A program made the position numbers and the translations under genes. Below the pieces are notes generated by a model, which was given only the letters and a program-made list of their open reading frames with translations, did no database searches and was not told the origin of the DNA. A stretch of 64,000 nt of DNA from Sphingomonadaceae bacterium 3R27E2-A (GTDB lineage: Bacteria; Pseudomonadota; Alphaproteobacteria; Sphingomonadales; Sphingomonadaceae), in contig SCNT01000019.1 of NCBI GenBank assembly GCA_005503165.1, forward strand, positions 1 through 64,000. Direction: 5' to 3'. Of the stretch, positions 48,349 through 58,624 are shown piece by piece (positions within the stretch are counted from its first letter, which is position 1; each line of letters begins with the position of its first letter).

Positions 48349-49251
48349 ATGCTCGACCCCCTCTCCGACCTCATCGCGCTGCTGCGGCCGAGCACTGTTT
48401 TGTCGAAGGGGATCAGCGGCGCGGGGGCGTGGGCGGTGCGCTATTCGGATTTCGGGCATCCGGGTTTCTGCACGGTACTCGAAGGATCGTGCCGGCTCGC
48501 GGTCGATGGGCAGGATGCGGTGACGCTTGCGGCGGGCGATTTCGTGCTGCTGCCCGCGACGCCCGGCTTCACCATGTCGGGATTCGAAGCTGCCGAGCCA
48601 GCGCTGCTCGACCCGCATGCGACCGCGGGGATCGCGGGCGAGGTGCGGCACGGGACACAAGACGGTCCGCCCGATGTGCGGTTGATGGGCGGCCATTTCG
48701 CCTTCGCGTCGCCCGACGCCAGCCTGCTGGTCGAGCAATTGCCCGCGATGATCCAACTGCGCGGCGCCGAGCGGCTGACGGCGCTGGTCGCGATGCTGCG
48801 CGAGGAGACCAGCGCCGAGCGGCCTGGACGCGACCTGCTGCTGGCGCGGCTGGTCGAGATCCTGCTGGTCGAGGCGCTGCGCGCAGTCGGCGGCGACGCA
48901 GCGCCGCCGGGGCTGCTGCGCGGCCTCAGCGATCCACGGCTCGCGGCGGCGATACGGCAGATGCACGCCGAGCCCGCGCGCGCATGGACCACCGCAGAGC
49001 TCGCGAAGGAGGCAGCGCTGTCGCGCTCGGCCTTCTTCGACCGCTTCGCACGCACCGTCGGGGTGCCGCCGATGGAATATCTGCTCGGCTGGCGGATGAG
49101 CCTCGCCAAGGATCTGCTGCGCCGCGGCGCCGGGCGGATCGAGGAGATTGCGCTCCGCGTGGGTTACGGGTCGGCGAGCGCGTTCAGCACGGCGTTCGCG
49201 CGGCAGGTGGGGATGCCGCCGAAACGGTTCGCGGGGATGGGGGCCGCTTGA
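48349..49251 (+). CDS. AraC family regulator with cupin domain
   Basis: A 300-residue regulator. The N-terminal half (about residues 1-160) is an AraC-type cupin_6 effector domain with GFCTVLEGSCRLAVDGQDAVTLAAGDFVLLPATPGF. The C-terminal 100 residues are the double helix-turn-helix: LAKEAALSRSAFFDRFARTVGVPPMEYLLGWRMSLAKDLLRR and RIEEIALRVGYGSASAFSTAFARQVGMPPKRF. It faces the SDR gene across a 99-base gap and probably activates it. The stop codon overlaps the start of the terminator hairpin by one base. Confidence 0.88.
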   Translation: MLDPLSDLIALLRPSTVLSKGISGAGAWAVRYSDFGHPGFCTVLEGSCRLAVDGQDAVTLAAGDFVLLPATPGFTMSGFEAAEPALLDPHATAGIAGEVRHGTQDGPPDVRLMGGHFAFASPDASLLVEQLPAMIQLRGAERLTALVAMLREETSAERPGRDLLLARLVEILLVEALRAVGGDAAPPGLLRGLSDPRLAAAIRQMHAEPARAWTTAELAKEAALSRSAFFDRFARTVGVPPMEYLLGWRMSLAKDLLRRGAGRIEEIALRVGYGSASAFSTAFARQVGMPPKRFAGMGAA

Positions 49252-49281
49252 TCCTCCCCATCGACTTGCGATGGGGAGGAT
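49251..49281. terminator. Perfect 13-bp hairpin between convergent genes
   Basis: ATCCTCCCCATCG and CGATGGGGAGGAT with a 5-base loop, between the AraC gene and ahpF. It resembles a minimal version of the family A repeat arms. Confidence 0.75.
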
Positions 49282-49285
49282 TATC

Positions 49286-50869
49286 TTATGCCGCCTCGGC
49301 TTCGACCTCGGCGGGCAAACGGATCATATAGTCAAACGCCGACAGCGCGGCCTTCGAGCCTTCGCCCATCGCGATGACGATCTGCTTGTACGGCACCGTC
49401 GTGCAGTCGCCCGCAGCGAAGATGCCGGGCTGGCTCGTCTCGCCGCAATGATCGACCTCGATCTCGCCGTGGCGCGACAGCGCGACGCTGTCCTTCAGCC
49501 ATTCGGTGTTGGGGACGAGGCCGATCTGGACAAAGATGCCTTCGAGTTCGACCTGGTGCAGCGCGTCCTTGCCCCGGTCCCTGTACGACAGGCCCGTCAC
49601 CTTCGCGCCGTCGCCGAGCACTTCGGTGGTCAGCGCCGAGGTGATGATCTTGACGTTGGGCAGGCTCGCCAATTTCCGCTGGAGCACCGCGTCGGCGCGC
49701 AGCTCGCTGTCATATTCGATCAAGGTGACGTGCGCAACGAGGCCCGCGAGGTCGATCGCCGCCTCGACGCCGCTGTTGCCGCCGCCGATCACCGCAACGC
49801 GCTTGCCCTTGTAGAGCGGGCCGTCGCAATGCGGGCAATAGGCCACGCCCTTGTTGCGATATTCGTCCTCGCCCGGCACGCCGAGCTGGCGCCAGCGCGC
49901 GCCGGTCGAGAGGATGACGGTGCGCGCCTTGAGCGACGCGCCGCTCGCAAGCTTCACCTCGTGGAGCCCGCCCTCGGTCTTCGCAGGGATCAGCTGCTCG
50001 GCGCGCTGCAGGTTCATGATGTCGACGTCATAATCTTTGATGTGCTGTTCGAGCTGCGCGACGAGCTTCGGCCCCTCGGTGTGCTGGACCGATATGAAAT
50101 TCTCGATTCCCATCGTGTCGAGCACCTGTCCGCCGAAACGTTCTGCGGCGATGCCGGTACGGATGCCCTTGCGCGCGGCGTAGATCGCGGCGGCCGCACC
50201 CGCGGGGCCACCCCCGACGACGAGCACGTCGAAGGCGTCCTTGGCGGCGATCTTCTCGGCCGCCTTGGCTTCGGCGCCGCTGTCGAGTTTGGCAAGGATC
50301 TGTTCGAGTTCCATGCGGCCCTGGCCAAAAGTCTCGCCGTTCAGGAAGATCGTCGGCACCGCCATGATCTTGCGATCCTCGACCTCGGCCTGGAACAGCC
50401 CACCGTCGATCGCGGTGTGGGTGATGCGCGGGTTGACGACCGACATCAGGTTGAGCGCCTGGACGATGTCGGGGCAATTCTGGCACGACAAAGAGAAATA
50501 GGTTTCGAAATGATAGTCGCCGTCGAGCGCGGCCACTTGCTCGAGCACCTCGGGCGCGACCTTCGGCGGGTGGCCGCCGACCTGCAGCAAAGCAAGGACG
50601 AGCGAGGTGAACTCATGTCCCATAGGGATGCCGGCAAAACGCACCGCGACCTTGGCGTCGCTCGCGCGGCGGATGAGGAAGCTGGGGCGGCGCGCCTCGT
50701 CGTCGACCTGGGTCACGCTGACCAAGTCCGAGAGCGCGGCGATGTCGCCCAGCAGGGTCGCCAGCTCGGCCGATTTGGCGTCGTCGCCGAGCGACGAAAC
50801 GAGTTCGATCGGTTCGCGAAGATTCGTGAGGAGGCCTTGAAGCTGCTGCTTCAGATCGGCGTCGAGCAT
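49286..50869 (-). CDS. ahpF: Alkyl hydroperoxide reductase subunit F
   Basis: AhpF (527 residues, the usual length) is the NADH-dependent flavoprotein that reduces AhpC. The N-terminal double thioredoxin-like part contains CQNC ([21 protein letters not shown]), and the thioredoxin-reductase-like part has CPHC ([32 protein letters not shown]), with FAD site [22 protein letters not shown]. The start at 50869 follows AGGAGCTCTCCCC. It lies on the same strand as ahpC, separated by a family C repeat (50899). Confidence 0.95.
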   Translation of the reverse strand: MLDADLKQQLQGLLTNLREPIELVSSLGDDAKSAELATLLGDIAALSDLVSVTQVDDEARRPSFLIRRASDAKVAVRFAGIPMGHEFTSLVLALLQVGGHPPKVAPEVLEQVAALDGDYHFETYFSLSCQNCPDIVQALNLMSVVNPRITHTAIDGGLFQAEVEDRKIMAVPTIFLNGETFGQGRMELEQILAKLDSGAEAKAAEKIAAKDAFDVLVVGGGPAGAAAAIYAARKGIRTGIAAERFGGQVLDTMGIENFISVQHTEGPKLVAQLEQHIKDYDVDIMNLQRAEQLIPAKTEGGLHEVKLASGASLKARTVILSTGARWRQLGVPGEDEYRNKGVAYCPHCDGPLYKGKRVAVIGGGNSGVEAAIDLAGLVAHVTLIEYDSELRADAVLQRKLASLPNVKIITSALTTEVLGDGAKVTGLSYRDRGKDALHQVELEGIFVQIGLVPNTEWLKDSVALSRHGEIEVDHCGETSQPGIFAAGDCTTVPYKQIVIAMGEGSKAALSAFDYMIRLPAEVEAEAA

Positions 50870-50898
50870 GGGGAGAGCTCCTGCTTGAGTTGAGATCG

Positions 50899-50995
50899 TC
50901 ATTGCGAGGAGCCGAAGGCGACACGGCGATCCCCAGTCATGGACCTTGCGGAAAGTTTCAGGCTGGAGATTGCTTCGCTTCGCTCGCAATGACGA
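50899..50995. repeat. Family C repeat between ahpC and ahpF
   Basis: TCATTGCGAGGAGCCGAAGG opens it and TTCGCTTCGCTCGCAATGA closes it, as at 39115, with a 57-base centre. It separates ahpC from ahpF and could adjust the ratio of the two products by stabilising or stopping transcripts. Confidence 0.85.
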
Positions 50996-51053
50996 GTGTC
51001 AGGTTGCCGCGTGCCCCGCCTTCGCAGGAGCACGCGGACTTCATTCGGTCAGC

Positions 51054-51617
51054 TTAGATCTTGCCGACGAGGTCAAGCGAAGGGGCGAGCGTCTCGGCGC
51101 CCTCTTCCCACTTCGCGGGGCAGACTTCGCCCGGGTGGCTGACCCAATATTGCAGCGCCTTGATCTTGCGGAGGAGTTCGGCGGCGTTGCGGCCCACGCC
51201 CTCGGGGGTGATTTCGAGCAGCTGGATCTCGCCATTGGGATCGAGCACGAAGGTGCCGCGGTCGGCGAGTCCGACCCCCTCACGCAGGACCTCGAAGTTC
51301 TTCGACAGATTGTGGTTCTGGTCGCCGACCATGAAATAGTCGATCTTGCCGATCGCCGGCGAGGTGTCGTGCCAGGCCTTGTGGCAGAAATGGGTGTCGG
51401 TCGACACGGCATAGACCTCGACGTCCATCTTCTGCAGCGTCGGATAAATGTCGGCGAGATCTTCGAGCTCGGTCGGGCAAACGAAGGTGAAGTCGGCGGG
51501 GTAGAAGAAAAAGACCGCCCATTTGCCCTTCACGTCGGCATCGCTGATGTCGACGAACTTGCCGCCCTTATAGGCGGTCGCGTTGAAGGGCTTGAGAATG
51601 GTGTTGAGCACGGACAT
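51054..51617 (-). CDS. ahpC: Alkyl hydroperoxide reductase subunit C (peroxiredoxin)
   Basis: AhpC (187 residues) is a 2-Cys peroxiredoxin that reduces hydroperoxides. YPADFTFVCPTELEDLADIY holds the peroxidatic Cys (Cys47), and HPGEVCPAKWEEG the resolving Cys near residue 166. The start at 51617 follows GGAAAGG. It is upstream of ahpF on the minus strand. I see no clear OxyR site in the 196-base gap toward 51813, though ATCGGAAATTTCGAT there is a near-palindrome. Confidence 0.95.
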   Translation of the reverse strand: MSVLNTILKPFNATAYKGGKFVDISDADVKGKWAVFFFYPADFTFVCPTELEDLADIYPTLQKMDVEVYAVSTDTHFCHKAWHDTSPAIGKIDYFMVGDQNHNLSKNFEVLREGVGLADRGTFVLDPNGEIQLLEITPEGVGRNAAELLRKIKALQYWVSHPGEVCPAKWEEGAETLAPSLDLVGKI

Positions 51618-51813
51618 GGAGAGCCTTTCCTTGTTGTTGGAACCTCCCCCTAGCCAGTCATGTTGCAGTGCGACAATTGGAATGTTGAGCGGACGTGATC
51701 GGAAATTTCGATTATGCGGCCGTCGGCGGCATGAAGTGGCTGGCTGACGTTCGCCCTGTCCCCCGCCACCACCCGCGCTTGCGGCGCCCCCACCGGCATG
51801 GCAAGACGCGCCG

Positions 51814-52482
51814 ATGCCGCTGGCCATCGAAAGCATTGGCGCCGAGGCGCAGCCGCTCTGCATCCTCGACGATTTTGCGCCCGATCCAGAGGCGCTGCGC
51901 GAATATGCCGCCGCGGCGCGTTTCGAGGCGGGGCGCAATCACTATCCCGGTGTGCGCGCCGAACTCCCGGGCGATTACCTGGCCACGCGATTGCCGCTGA
52001 TCGCCGAGACCGCAGCGCGCGCCTTCGGAGGCAGCGGCCCGGTCGAGGTGATCGACGCGAGCTTCTCGATCGTCTGCACGTCCGCGGATGCGCTGTCGGT
52101 GCCGCAGCGGTTGCCGCATGTCGACGCCTTCACCCCCAACCGCATCGCGCTGGTCCATTTCCTGTCGGCAGATCATGACGGCACCGCCTTCTTCCGCCAT
52201 CGGTCGACGGGGTTCGAGACGGTGACCGACGAGCGGCGCGACCTCTATTTCCGCCAGCTCGAAACCGAGCTGCGCTACGCCGGCCCCCCCGCGCCGGGCT
52301 ATATCGCAGGCGACACGCCACTGTTCGAATGCATCCGGGCCGCCGAAGCGCGCTTCAACCGCGCCCTGCTCTATCGCAGCAGCAACCTCCACAGCGGCGC
52401 GATTTCGCCGGGCGCGGCGCTGCCCGCCGACCCGCAGGGCGGCCGGCTGACGGTGACGGCGTTCCTGTCGGCGGGCGCCTGA
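51814..52482 (+). CDS. DUF6445-like protein, probable 2OG oxygenase fold
   Basis: A 222-residue protein beginning MPLAIESIGAEAQPLCILDDFAPDPEALREYAAAARF. The pattern LPHVDAF with HxD, FFRHRSTG, then YRSSNLHSGAISPG with a later His fits a double-stranded beta-helix with an HxD...H metal site, as in Fe(II)/2-oxoglutarate oxygenases of the DUF6445 group. Such genes often lie near tryptophan halogenases and TonB receptors, but none is seen here. It is divergent from ahpC. Catalysis is inferred. Confidence 0.7.
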   Translation: MPLAIESIGAEAQPLCILDDFAPDPEALREYAAAARFEAGRNHYPGVRAELPGDYLATRLPLIAETAARAFGGSGPVEVIDASFSIVCTSADALSVPQRLPHVDAFTPNRIALVHFLSADHDGTAFFRHRSTGFETVTDERRDLYFRQLETELRYAGPPAPGYIAGDTPLFECIRAAEARFNRALLYRSSNLHSGAISPGAALPADPQGGRLTVTAFLSAGA

Positions 52483-52565
52483 GCCGCGGGTGCGGACATT
52501 TCCATTCGCACGGGTCACCCATTTCATAATTTACATGCGCGTCCGGCGCGGCTAAGCGCGCCGGC

Positions 52566-53766
<1,201 letters not shown>

Positions 53767-53774
53767 CCGGCAGG

Positions 53775-53806
53775 CCGGCGGCGCTTCCGAAGCAGGGCGC
53801 CGCCGG
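53775..53806 (+). terminator. Terminator after asd
   Basis: CCGGCGGCGC and GCGCCGCCGG form a perfect 10-bp stem, followed by GCCTTTCG, starting 9 bases after the asd stop. Confidence 0.7.
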
Positions 53807-53965
53807 GCCTTTCGGGTCGGCACGGCAACGGACCGGAACTTGGCGCGCCGCGACCGCCGAAAATGAGCAAAACCGCCTGGGGCTATTGCCTTCTCGACTA
53901 CGCGAGCTAACGCCACCCTACCCCGTCAGCGTAGATGTCCGAAATGGGGTGGGAAGCGGACGTAA

Positions 53966-54113
53966 TAATCCTCCCTGTCGCGAAGCGATGGGGAGGGGGA
54001 CCATGCGAAGCATGGTGGAGGGGCGGCCGCCTGGAACCTGGGCCTGGGGCATCGGCCCCTCCACCACCCTACGGGTGGTCCCCCTCCCCACGGCTACGCC
54101 GCAGGGAGGATTA
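53966..54113. repeat. Dispersed palindromic repeat, family A copy
   Basis: TAATCCTCCCTGTCGCGAAGCG opens and GCAGGGAGGATTAAG closes it, with the CCATGCGAAGCATGG hairpin inside, as in the first copy. The flank GGGGTGGGAAGCGGAC before it matches the flank of the copy at 13541. Confidence 0.85.
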
Positions 54114-54390
54114 AGAACGTCCCCTTCCGCCCGATTACGGCCATCTAATTTCATCACCGGATACGACAGGTCCGATGCGCAACTGTGCGCATCATTCACG
54201 CAACGCATCCTCCGACTGCAAAAACGGCCAATGGAGAACCGTCTGGAACTCGTACCCTGATGGCAGTGCCGGAAGCGTCTCTACAGCACGCTGGATAAGT
54301 ATCGAGGCTACCGGAAGCCGCCAACAAAGCGCATCATAATGCGAGAAAATGGCTATCGGTCGCGCAATTACGAGGGAAGCCACGACTGGG
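54114..54390. other. Lower-GC gap downstream of tRNA-Val
   Basis: About 280 bases between the repeat and the 3' end of tRNA-Val, with a visibly lower GC content than the rest of the window and no convincing gene. An open frame of 100 residues on the minus strand runs through it only because it overlaps the tRNA. It may be a relic of an element that once integrated at the tRNA. Confidence 0.35.
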
Positions 54391-54466
54391 TGGTGGGCGC
54401 TGACGGGCTCGAACCGCCGACCCTCTCGGTGTAAACGAGATGCTCTACCAACTGAGCTAAGCGCCC
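54391..54466 (-). tRNA. tRNA-Val (TAC anticodon)
   Basis: Read on the minus strand, this is a 76-base cloverleaf ending in an encoded CCA: acceptor GGGCGCT/AGCGCCC, D-stem GCTC/GAGC, anticodon stem TCTCG/CGAGA around loop TTTACAC (anticodon TAC, Val), and T-arm GGCGG-TTCGAGC-CCGTC. All stems pair. Confidence 0.95.
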
Positions 54467-54539
54467 CCTCTCGGAAGAAGCGAGCCCCTGCCACAGCTTG
54501 GGGGCGGGGGCAAGCTTCGGCTCGTAGGACCCTCGGTGC

Positions 54540-55565
54540 CTATTCCTCGAGCGCTTCGAAATAGCGGCCCATCGCGTCGTGCGCCGATTCGGCGAGGCCG
54601 ATGAAGATGCGGCGGCCGTCGTGCGGGTCGGCCTCGCGCAGAAAGAGGCCCGCGTCGGTCATCGTCTTGATCCAGCGCAGCGCCGTGGTCGCGGGCACCG
54701 CGGCGGCGATGCACAGGCTGGAGACCGAGACGGGCTGGCGTTCGAGCCGCGCGGCATACAGGTCGAGCAGCATGTCCCACGCGGGATCGGCGAAGAGGTC
54801 GGCGGGGAAATATTGTTCGCGCATCCGCCGCTGCCGCAGCATCCGGCGCACCGCCTTGGCGCGCAGGCGCTGGATCGTGCGCTCCTCGGGCTCGAAGCTG
54901 CGCGGCGTCGACGAGAAATCGCGGATCGGCGAGCGGACCTGGCCCATGGCATCGGCGCCGCTCTCGCCCGGCGGCGCATAGGCGGTGGGCGTTCCCGGCA
55001 GCGCACGCTGGCCCGCCAGGTCGCCGAGCAGCCGCGAGATGCGCGCGACCTCGTCCTGCAAGCGGTCGATGCGCTCCATCGTTTCGTCGCGCGCGGCGTC
55101 GTGGACGACATGCGCCGACGAACGCGACGCCGACGCGAGCGCGACGATGCGGTCGGCGGGGTCGGGGTCGACCAGCCATTCGGTGCGGATCGTCTCGGGA
55201 ACCTGCGCCGCGACGCGGTCGAGCGCGCCGAGCGAGGTTTCGCACACGAGGCCGCATTCCATCGCCGCGACCGCGTCGCAGATGTCGGCGAAGTTCGCCT
55301 CCTCGATCGTTTCGGCGTCGAAGAGCCAGACGATGTCGGGCAGCGCCATGTCGCGCAGATGCGCGGCGACACGCGCCGGCGCGACCTGGTCGATCACCCG
55401 CGCGCGGCTGGCGCGCGCCAGCTCGGCGCCGATCGCGCGCGGGCCGGTGAACAGGATCGCGGCGCGGTAGCCGGCATCCGCCGTCCCCGGCCAAGGCTCG
55501 GCCGCATCGATGCGCGGCGTCGGTGACGCCCCGGTCCGCAGGTTCGTGTCGATCAACTGGTCCAT
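54540..55565 (-). CDS. Regulator with C-terminal winged helix (MarR-like)
   Basis: A 341-residue protein. The N-terminal half (about residues 1-170) has a Rossmann-like alternation (AILFTGPRAIGAELARASRARVIDQ, LPDIVWLFDAETIEEANF) without catalytic residues. The C-terminal 100 residues are a winged helix: LERQPVSVSSLCIAAAVPATTALRWIKTMTDAGLFLREADPHDGRRIFIGLAESA, with the wing DPHDGRRIFI typical of MarR proteins. Sphingomonads have several such fused regulators. It is preceded by a 230-base gap and faces the nuclease-like gene. Confidence 0.75.
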   Translation of the reverse strand: MDQLIDTNLRTGASPTPRIDAAEPWPGTADAGYRAAILFTGPRAIGAELARASRARVIDQVAPARVAAHLRDMALPDIVWLFDAETIEEANFADICDAVAAMECGLVCETSLGALDRVAAQVPETIRTEWLVDPDPADRIVALASASRSSAHVVHDAARDETMERIDRLQDEVARISRLLGDLAGQRALPGTPTAYAPPGESGADAMGQVRSPIRDFSSTPRSFEPEERTIQRLRAKAVRRMLRQRRMREQYFPADLFADPAWDMLLDLYAARLERQPVSVSSLCIAAAVPATTALRWIKTMTDAGLFLREADPHDGRRIFIGLAESAHDAMGRYFEALEE

Positions 55566-55797
55566 CGTGCCGCCCTTCCTCGCCGCCGCGCCACCCTGGC
55601 GTCCTTATGCCGTCAAAATGGCGATATTCACCTTTTGTTCGTTCCGGACTGCCGCCGATCCGGACATTGGTGCCAAGAGGCCCATGTTCGACCGGACGGG
55701 TGGCTTGGGAATTGCCTCCATTTTGGACATGTTTTGTTCTCGCCGTCAATAGCCTTTCGCGCTTGCCAGCTTGGCAGTGCCCGCCGATGGTCGCGCC

Positions 55798-56373
55798 ATG
55801 GCGCCGCGCCTTTCCTTCTCGACCCGGCTGCGCTGGCGACGGCGGCTTCGATCGCTCGGCGCACTGCTGATGCTCGCGGCGATGGCGGCGGCGCTGTGGC
55901 TGGCGCAGACGGGCCCCGCGGAGGCGGTGCCGCTGGTGCAGGTGATCGACGGCGACAGCCTGTCGGTGCACCAGGAGGGCGCGGTGCGCACCATCCGGCT
56001 GCGCGGGCTCGATGCGGTCGAATATCGCCAGCGCTGCACGCGCGCCGACGGCAGCGGCTGGGCTTGCGGACAGGCGGCGCGGGCGGCGCTGGTGAAGCTC
56101 GCGGGGCGCGGGCCACTGTTCTGCAGCTTCGCGGCGAAGGACAAATATCGCCGCACGCTGGCGGCGTGCCGCACGCGGCCCGAACCGGGCGGCGTCGACC
56201 TGTCGGCGGAGATGATCCGCTTGGGCTGGGCAGTCGCGACCGACGAGGCGCTGATGGCCGAAGAGGGCGAAGCCGAGCGCGCGCGGCGCGGCATTTGGGT
56301 CGGCGACTTCGACCGCCCCGCCGACTGGCGCGCGGCGCATGTCCGTCCGGCGGCGATCCTTGCCGACCATTGA
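55798..56373 (+). CDS. Membrane-anchored nuclease-like protein (SNase fold)
   Basis: A 191-residue protein with a basic N-terminus, one membrane helix (about residues 22-40) and a thermonuclease-like domain: VPLVQVIDGDSLSVHQEGAVRTIRLRGLDAVEYRQRC, then KYRRTLAACRT. The arrangement of Asp and Arg follows the SNase pattern. The core resembles the protein at 7625, but they are not close copies. I use ATG 55798; GTG 55771 would add nine residues and also lacks a Shine-Dalgarno. It starts the plus-strand run that includes crcB 36 bases downstream. Confidence 0.78.
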   Translation: MAPRLSFSTRLRWRRRLRSLGALLMLAAMAAALWLAQTGPAEAVPLVQVIDGDSLSVHQEGAVRTIRLRGLDAVEYRQRCTRADGSGWACGQAARAALVKLAGRGPLFCSFAAKDKYRRTLAACRTRPEPGGVDLSAEMIRLGWAVATDEALMAEEGEAERARRGIWVGDFDRPADWRAAHVRPAAILADH

Positions 56374-56409
56374 CTTTCCGCGCCGCGCTTTTGCGGCTAG
56401 GGCGGGCGG

Positions 56410-56787
56410 ATGAACGGTCTTTTTCCTGTAATGATCGGCGGCGCGCTGGGCGCCGGCGCGCGGCATCTTGTCGGCGGCGCGATGCTCGCGCGGCTCGGTC
56501 CCGGCTTTCCCTGGTGGACCTTGTCGATCAATATCGCGGGCAGTCTGCTCATGGGCCTCCTGGTCGGCTGGCTCGCACGCAGCGGCGGCGGCGAGGCGGC
56601 GCGGCTGTTCTTCGGGGTCGGCGTGCTCGGGGGCTTTACGACCTTTTCGGCGTTCAGCATAGAGTTTTGGGCGCTGTTCGAGCGCGGGCAGAGCGCGCAG
56701 GCCTTCGCCTATGTCGCCGCTTCGGTGATCGGCGCGGTCGCCACCTGCGGGCTCGGCCTGCTGATGATGCGGCAGGTGCCGGCATGA
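56410..56787 (+). CDS. crcB: Fluoride channel CrcB (Fluc)
   Basis: A 125-residue four-helix membrane protein. The Fluc signature GGFTTFSAFS (about residues 74-83) and the conserved Asn in SINIAGSLLMG are present. It forms a dimeric channel that exports fluoride. No fluoride riboswitch is recognisable in the 36 bases before it, nor in the gap before the preceding gene. Its stop overlaps the start of the pseudouridine synthase gene (ATGA). Confidence 0.93.
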   Translation: MNGLFPVMIGGALGAGARHLVGGAMLARLGPGFPWWTLSINIAGSLLMGLLVGWLARSGGGEAARLFFGVGVLGGFTTFSAFSIEFWALFERGQSAQAFAYVAASVIGAVATCGLGLLMMRQVPA

Positions 56788-58013
56788 GCGAGAAAGCGAA
56801 GTTGGACGCTGCCAAGATGGACCGGGCGACGATCGCCGAGGAGGATGACGGCATCCGCCTCGACCGCTGGTTCAAGCGCCACCGCGAAGGCACGCCGCAC
56901 GCGCTGCTCGCGCGCTGGGCGCGCTCGGGCCAACTGACGCTCGACGGCAAAAAGGCCGATGTGTCCGACCGAATCGCCACCGGGCAGGAATTGGTCATGC
57001 CGATCCCGCCGGTCGAGGCCGAAGCGCGGCCGGCGCGCAAGGGACGGCCGCTGACCGACGCCGATGTCGAGCTGGCGACCGGGATGATGATCCACCGCGA
57101 CGCCAGCGCAATCGTGCTCAACAAGCTGCCGGGGCTGGCGACGCAGGGCGGGACCAAGACCGAGAGCCACGTCGACGGGCTGCTCGATGCGCTGAAGTTC
57201 GACGGGCCGGTGCGGCCCAAGCTGGTCCACCGGCTCGACAAGGATACGTCGGGGGCGCTGCTGATCGCGCGGACGCCGCGCGCCGCGGCCTATTTCGCCA
57301 AAAGCTTTTCGAACCGCAGCGCGAAAAAAACCTATTGGGCGCTGATCGTCGGCGTGCCCGACATCGCGCAGGGCGAGATCGACCTGCCGCTCGCCAAGCA
57401 GCCCGGGTCGGGCGGCGAAAAGATGCATGTCGACGACAAGGGCCTGCCGTCGAAGACGCGCTATCGCATCATCGAACGCGCGGGGAACAGCGCAGCGTGG
57501 GTCGAGCTGCAGCCGCTGACCGGGCGCACCCATCAGCTGCGCGTGCATATGGCGGCGATCGGCCATCCGATCGTCGGCGACGGCAAATATGGCGGCAAGG
57601 GCGCGTTCCTGACGGGGACGATCAGCCGCAAAATGCATCTGCACAGCCGCCGCCTGCGCATCGACCACCCCGACGGCGGCGCGATCGATATCAGCGCCGA
57701 GGTGCCCGAGCATTTCGCCGCGAGCCTCGACGCGCTGGGGTTCGACCCGCTGCTCGGCGAGGTCGGGATCGACGCTCAGGAAAAGGGTCCGCCACCGAAA
57801 TCGGCGCTGAAGGCCCAGGCCAAGGCGCACAGCAAGCAGATCCGCAAGGCACGGCGCGGCGAGCGGCGCGGGCGTACCGCGGACAGCAAGCCGACCGACT
57901 TCGTCGGCAAGCCCAAGCCCAAGGCGAAATCGGGCAAGCCTTCGCCGCCCAGGCCCGCGGGCAAGAAGCCGACCGCGAGGAAGCATCCGGCGCGGCCCGC
58001 CAGGCCGCGCTGA
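56784..58013 (+). CDS. RluC-type pseudouridine synthase with basic tail
   Basis: A 409-residue enzyme that isomerises uridine in rRNA. An S4-like RNA-binding part comes first (residues about 20-75: GIRLDRWFKRHREGTPHALLARWARSGQLTLDGKKADVSDRI). The catalytic motif is HRLDKDTSG (Asp152), then PLTGRTHQLRVHMAAIGHPIVGDGKYGG. The last 95 residues are a Lys-Arg-Pro tail (SKQIRKARRGERRGRTAD...), not present in all family members. It lies inside an overlapping operon with crcB and a PaiB-like gene. Confidence 0.9.
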   Translation: MSEKAKLDAAKMDRATIAEEDDGIRLDRWFKRHREGTPHALLARWARSGQLTLDGKKADVSDRIATGQELVMPIPPVEAEARPARKGRPLTDADVELATGMMIHRDASAIVLNKLPGLATQGGTKTESHVDGLLDALKFDGPVRPKLVHRLDKDTSGALLIARTPRAAAYFAKSFSNRSAKKTYWALIVGVPDIAQGEIDLPLAKQPGSGGEKMHVDDKGLPSKTRYRIIERAGNSAAWVELQPLTGRTHQLRVHMAAIGHPIVGDGKYGGKGAFLTGTISRKMHLHSRRLRIDHPDGGAIDISAEVPEHFAASLDALGFDPLLGEVGIDAQEKGPPPKSALKAQAKAHSKQIRKARRGERRGRTADSKPTDFVGKPKPKAKSGKPSPPRPAGKKPTARKHPARPARPR

Positions 58014-58624
58014 TGCATCCCGATCCGTCTTTTCGGCCCAAGGATGCGGACCTTGCCGCGCTGCTGGTGCGCGAGATCGGATTTGCGGCGATCTTCGCCA
58101 GCCCGCCCGACGGCCCGCGCGTCGCGCATGCGCCAGTGGTGCTGGGCGCCGACGAGCGCACGCTGCAATTCCATCTGTCGCGCGGCAACGGGCTGACCAA
58201 GCATCTGGACGGCGCGTTGGCGCTGGCAGTGGTGCAGGGTCCCGACGCCTATGTCAGCGCGAGCTGGTACAGCGCTGCCGACCAGGTGCCGACGTGGAAT
58301 TATGTCGCGGTCGAGATGGAAGGCCGCGTCCGCAAGCTCGATCGCGAGGCGCTGGTGGCGCAACTCGAAACGCTTTCCGCGAACCATGAGGCGCGCGTCG
58401 GCGCCACCCCGCCGTGGACGCGCGACAAGATGAGCGCGGCGGTCTTCGGCAAGATGACCGATGCGATCACCGGCTTCGAACTGGCGATCAGCGCGTGGCG
58501 GCCGACGCTGAAACTGTCGCAGAACAAGCCCGCCGACGAACGCGCGCGCGTGATCGAAGGATTGAACGCGCAGGGCCATGGCGCGCTCGCGCATCTGATG
58601 GAACAATTGGGAGATAGACGATGA
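58013..58624 (+). CDS. FMN-binding (PaiB-like) protein
   Basis: A 203-residue protein beginning MHPDPSFRPKDADLAALLVREIGFAAIFASP, which matches the FMN-binding split-barrel PaiB family (negative regulators and related flavoproteins). Further matches are HLSRGNGLTKHLDGALALAVVQGPDAYVSASWY and TPPWTRDKMSAAV. The role in B. subtilis is in repression, but here the function may be enzymatic. Its start overlaps the pseudouridine synthase stop by one base (TGATG). Confidence 0.88.
   Translation: MHPDPSFRPKDADLAALLVREIGFAAIFASPPDGPRVAHAPVVLGADERTLQFHLSRGNGLTKHLDGALALAVVQGPDAYVSASWYSAADQVPTWNYVAVEMEGRVRKLDREALVAQLETLSANHEARVGATPPWTRDKMSAAVFGKMTDAITGFELAISAWRPTLKLSQNKPADERARVIEGLNAQGHGALAHLMEQLGDRR

Noticed and set aside
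51618-51813. OxyR operator before ahpC
   Set aside because: No convincing ATAG-N7-CTAT tandem pattern; only a short near-palindrome is visible.
54192-54494. 100-residue frame on the minus strand downstream of tRNA-Val
   Set aside because: It overlaps the tRNA and its N-terminus is tRNA sequence; the rest has no recognisable features.
56374-56409. Fluoride riboswitch before crcB
   Set aside because: The gap is only 36 bases and lacks the conserved GGNGAUGG-like pseudoknot elements.
54457-56466. 669-residue minus-strand frame
   Set aside because: Shadow across the winged-helix regulator and the nuclease-like gene.
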